Source of the DNA: Anaerotignum sp. MB30-C6
GTDB taxonomy: Bacteria > Bacillota > Clostridia > Lachnospirales > Anaerotignaceae
Length of the DNA: 64,000 bases
Direction of reading: 5' to 3'
NCBI RefSeq assembly: GCF_030908465.1
Contig: NZ_CP133078.1
Coordinates: forward strand, 2,976,001-3,040,000
This document shows positions 61,751-64,000 of this stretch, piece by piece. Under the pieces are notes generated by a model. It did not search any database, was not told the origin of the DNA, and was given only the letters and a program-made list of their open reading frames with translations. Both the position numbers and the translations under genes were made by a program. The first letter of the stretch is position 1; every line of letters begins with the position of its first letter.

Positions 61751-62140
61751 ATGTTTGCAAATAAAATAGAATCTTTTAGAAATAAAAACGCCGATATTTT
61801 AGTTTGCCTGAATCATAGCCCATTGGCGAAAGAACAGTGGCTAAGTTCTGGCGGAATAGCAGGCCATATGCTCTCCCCCAGGCAAATCCAATCCTGGCTC
61901 ATGGTGGGAGATGTTTCCTTGCCAAAAGAAACAGCATTTGAAGGAAGTTTGGAAGAATTTATCTCCCTTTTTCCCAAAAGTGAAATTGAACGCAATAAAG
62001 CCCTGCTAAATGGGTTTTTACAAGGCATCGTTGTAGAGTTTAAAAATAATAACTGGGAATTTTTTAGCTGCAATGTCATTGTGGCAGGCTGTTGTATGGG
62101 GGAATATTTTACCATTGTAAATCGAAAAGACATAAATTGA
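61751..62140 (+). CDS. Hypothetical protein (129 residues)
   Basis: An unrecognised soluble protein. AAGGAGG stands seven bases before the ATG, and a terminator follows, so it is a real gene. The sequence mixes charged and hydrophobic stretches with no signal peptide; four Cys (residues 19, 107, 113 and 114) and the motif VAGCCMGEYF near the end stand out. It follows potD by about 100 bases; read-through past the hairpin would join it to the pot operon. Function unknown. Confidence 0.6.
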   Translation: MFANKIESFRNKNADILVCLNHSPLAKEQWLSSGGIAGHMLSPRQIQSWLMVGDVSLPKETAFEGSLEEFISLFPKSEIERNKALLNGFLQGIVVEFKNNNWEFFSCNVIVAGCCMGEYFTIVNRKDIN

Positions 62141-62148
62141 CAAATTTA

Positions 62149-62186
62149 GGGCGTTATCATTTTTCTATGATAACGCCCTTCTTTTA
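62149..62186 (+). terminator. Terminator of the 129-residue protein gene
   Basis: An 11-bp perfect stem GGGCGTTATCA/TGATAACGCCC with an eight-base loop, followed by TTCTTTT. Confidence 0.88.
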
Positions 62187-62441
62187 CTTCTGCTTTAATT
62201 TTTTAAATACATTCATAATAAACCAAACATCTAAAACTACGACACTTCCAAAAACAAATTTTTCCACAATATCCGAAGAGGAAATACACAAATAAGCAAA
62301 TAGAATTGTAAGTCCCAAATAAAGAAGTACAACGAACCCCACAAAAAATTTACGGATTAATCTGGGTATACTTTTGGATAAACTTCCTTCCACTGCCCCT
62401 TCAACCATTAGTTCACCTAAAAATTCAACTAAGAAATTCAT
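62184..62441 (-). CDS. Small membrane protein (85 residues)
   Basis: GAGGAG stands eight bases before the ATG. Two hydrophobic helices (FFVGFVVLLYLGLTILFAYL and VFGSVVVLDVWFIMNVF) follow an amphipathic N-terminal part. No family recognised. It is one of three small membrane-protein genes in a row on this strand. Confidence 0.6.
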   Translation of the reverse strand: MNFLVEFLGELMVEGAVEGSLSKSIPRLIRKFFVGFVVLLYLGLTILFAYLCISSSDIVEKFVFGSVVVLDVWFIMNVFKKLKQK

Positions 62442-62535
62442 AACCTCTACTCCTCTTGTAGCATAAGTTTAGTTAATATATCCATTATAACACGCATAGC
62501 ATTTTCCATCAATTTCTTTTTCATGAATACCCACA

Positions 62536-62760
62536 TTACTCATTGTGAGATATTAAAAACAAACCTACAATAAGGATAATAACGGTAATCAGAAATGAAA
62601 TGGCTACGGGAGATTCATAAAAGTAGCGCCATGGATTGCTCCATGAGCCTGTTCGCCCTGCCTTATCCAAAAGCTGAAGGACTTTTAATCCGTATATCTC
62701 TAAAGAAAGTTTACAAACACCAGTCAAAATAAAAATAGCACCTAAAAATTTTCTATTCAT
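62536..62760 (-). CDS. Small membrane protein (74 residues)
   Basis: GGAGG stands nine bases before the ATG. Two hydrophobic helices (FLGAIFILTGVCKLSLEI and VAISFLITVIILIVGLFLI) with a polar loop holding two Trp between them. No family recognised. Confidence 0.6.
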   Translation of the reverse strand: MNRKFLGAIFILTGVCKLSLEIYGLKVLQLLDKAGRTGSWSNPWRYFYESPVAISFLITVIILIVGLFLISHNE

Positions 62761-62866
62761 TATCGTATTCCTCCAATCTGGATAACCACGGACAGAAAGA
62801 AGTTCTCCGCCACTAGGGGGAAAACTTCTTTCTTTTTGAGGGATTTTTGATTACCTAACTCAGAAT

Positions 62867-63148
62867 TTACTTTAAACCAGTATTGGAGCAATCAGAGTCA
62901 TTCGACTCTGGCACTTGCGTTTCTTCTTCTTGCGTTTCTGATTTGCTTTTTTTCATTCCCTCCCATAAGAGGAACAATGCCCAAATTTTTATGCTTATAT
63001 CAAAGGAAATAATATAAATATGCATTGCTGTGGTAGATTCCCATATAATAAGGGACATAAATACAAACAAAAATTTTGCTAATACAGTAGCCAGTAATGG
63101 CGACAGCATAAATAACCAAAAAACTTTGCGCCTATATTTTTTTTCCAT
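62867..63148 (-). CDS. Small membrane protein (93 residues)
   Basis: GGAGG stands eight bases before the ATG. Two to three hydrophobic helices (VFWLFMLSPLLATVLAKFLF, IYIISFDISIKIWALFLL) and a charged C-terminal tail rich in Glu and Gln. A hairpin (GAAAGAAGTT/AACTTCTTTC near 62798-62834) lies between this gene and the 74-residue one. Function unknown. Confidence 0.58.
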   Translation of the reverse strand: MEKKYRRKVFWLFMLSPLLATVLAKFLFVFMSLIIWESTTAMHIYIISFDISIKIWALFLLWEGMKKSKSETQEEETQVPESNDSDCSNTGLK

Positions 63149-63598
63149 GTCTTAAACCTCCATTTTTAAACATATTGTATTTGTTCTATATTTACACTTT
63201 GTAAGACTTCTTTTATAGTTGATGAAGTTAATTATATTTTATAAATTAACTAAAATTCTTCTATCCACTTTTTAGTTTTTGCTGGAACTATCATAAAATA
63301 CCCCTTTAAACAAATTTATAAACATCACTGGTGATAAGTGGTACCCTTATCCAGTGTCTTTATTTCAAGTACCCTCATATTTATTTCTTTTTATTTATAT
63401 GTAGCGAAGAAATCATAAGATACTGTAATTTCATACATAGTACTACACTTGTAAATTGTTTGTAAATATATGGATTAATAATGTAATAAAATTTTAAGAA
63501 TTGTTATAGTTTTATCAATGGGTTGCGGAAACAAAAATTTAATTCCTTTTTATTGCTATCAATCCTTGAATATATTTCTAATAAACCATAGGCTTTCT
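63149..63598. other. AT-rich intergenic region
   Basis: About 450 bases without a gene. A hairpin (CACTGG...CCAGTG, 63326-63356) followed by TCTTTATTT is the only clear structure before the promoter of the right-hand gene. Confidence 0.5.
63326..63366 (+). terminator. Terminator-like hairpin
   Basis: CACTGG, ATAAG and their complements form an interrupted stem followed by TCTTTATTT. No plus-strand gene ends nearby, so its role is unclear. Confidence 0.4.
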
Positions 63599-63628
63599 TT
63601 GACACCTTCTATAGGAAAGCAGTATAAT
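63599..63628 (+). promoter_or_regulatory. Promoter of the leucine-rich-repeat gene
   Basis: Consensus TTGACA (63599-63604) and TATAAT (63623-63628), 18 bases apart. Confidence 0.8.
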
Positions 63629-63663
63629 GAAGGTTAAAGATTAAAATAGAAAAGGATAAAATC

Positions 63664-64000
63664 ATGAAGCCAACAGAACAGGTTATGCTATATTATAAAG
63701 CCTCTGCTGAAGGAATTACCATTCTAGGCATCAAAGGCAGAGCAAGCCAATTGAATATTCCAGAACTCATTGACGGCAAGCCTGTGGTTGCCATTGGGAA
63801 TTTTGCCTTTGCCATAGAACAGGAACAGCCTTTGGCTGAGGAAGAAAGCCTAGGGGAACTCACCCTATGCGCAGGGTCAGAAATGCGGACAGCACCCCTT
63901 TCTCAGGATAATGGGGATGCCATCCTTCGTATTGTCCTTCCTGACACCATACGCCATATTGGGACTCATGCATTTTATGGCTGTAATGCTCTGGGCAGTA
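63664..64000 (+). CDS. Leucine-rich-repeat (BspA-like, LRR_5) protein, N-terminal part
   Basis: The first 112 residues of a gene running off the right edge. After MKPTEQVMLYYKASAEGITI, the segments LNIPELIDGKPVVAIGNFAF and LPDTIRHIGTHAFYGCNAL match the LRR_5 repeat pattern (xLPxxxxxIGxxAFxxC). There is no signal peptide in the visible part. AAAAGGAT precedes the ATG. Proteins of this type are numerous in gut clostridia and often bind host or other surfaces; here the role is unknown. Confidence 0.85.
   Translation, partial: MKPTEQVMLYYKASAEGITILGIKGRASQLNIPELIDGKPVVAIGNFAFAIEQEQPLAEEESLGELTLCAGSEMRTAPLSQDNGDAILRIVLPDTIRHIGTHAFYGCNALGS

Noticed and set aside
1..64000. CRISPR arrays, phage genes, toxin-antitoxin or defence islands
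   Set aside because: No regularly spaced repeats, cas genes, integrase or recognised defence genes were seen on either strand.

Overview
The window looks like a chromosomal segment of an anaerobic, spore-forming, low-GC clostridium, most likely in or near the Lachnospiraceae (an Anaerotignum-like genus is a guess). The support is a K+-type membrane pyrophosphatase, the electron-bifurcating NfnAB pair, an oxygen-sensitive ribonucleotide reductase (NrdD/NrdG), the serC-serA-DUF1015 operon, the yabP-yabQ-divIC sporulation/division block, spoIIP, cwlD, and clear T-box and TPP leaders. Most genes have strong AGGAGG sites; several use TTG or GTG starts that only the ribosome site reveals.

Layout. 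1-2.7 kb: the start of a DUF1385 gene, then an ECF sigma/anti-sigma (RsiV-like) pair and a cluster of DnaA-box-like 9-mers, both lying between DUF1385 and rpmE-rho. 2.4-9 kb: rpmE, rho, a LysM membrane protein, an unrecognised membrane protein, mecA, a hairpin-rich block resembling an IS200/IS605 end, and DUF2461. 9-14.5 kb: hppA with a long structured leader of unknown class, an AEC transporter, PAP2 phosphatase, mntP and an ECF S-component. 14.6-18 kb: three tRNAs (Val, Glu, Met), divIC-yabQ-yabP, rqcP, hup, mazG. 18-26.6 kb: nfnAB, a VOC protein, an MBL hydrolase, glpK, then nrdD-nrdG-dut behind paired NrdR-like boxes. 26.6-30.8 kb: a long palindrome, a decayed vanW gene, a GNAT enzyme, and metNIQ behind a methionine T-box. 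31-37.3 kb: LCP protein, TPP-controlled thiD, GDPD, DUF1292, a DEAD-box helicase, cwlD. 37.7-41.7 kb: serC-serA-DUF1015 and a 57-residue YtxH-like protein. 41.9-48.9 kb: a diguanylate cyclase, a UDP-GlcNAc epimerase fused in frame to a second gene, an FAH-family enzyme, argG and argH. 49-56.2 kb: tandem stalk-domain proteins, a structured orphan intergenic block, an HAD phosphatase, spoIIP and tandem aminotransferases. 56.7-61.7 kb: a cupin regulator and potABCD, whose PotA carries a duplicated domain inserted in its C-terminal TOBE region. 61.7-64 kb: small unknown or membrane proteins and the start of a leucine-rich-repeat protein.

How the genes work together: nrdD/nrdG/dut supply and clean up dNTPs; nfnAB balances NADH, NADPH and ferredoxin; serCA, argGH and metNIQ serve amino acid supply; hppA couples pyrophosphate to an ion gradient; rqcP/hup/mazG and yabPQ/divIC are a conserved housekeeping and sporulation block.

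No CRISPR array, phage or complete transposon was seen. The strongest candidates for something undescribed are the hppA leader RNA, the PotA insertion, the epimerase fusion with an internal ribosome site, and the structured orphan block near 50.9 kb.
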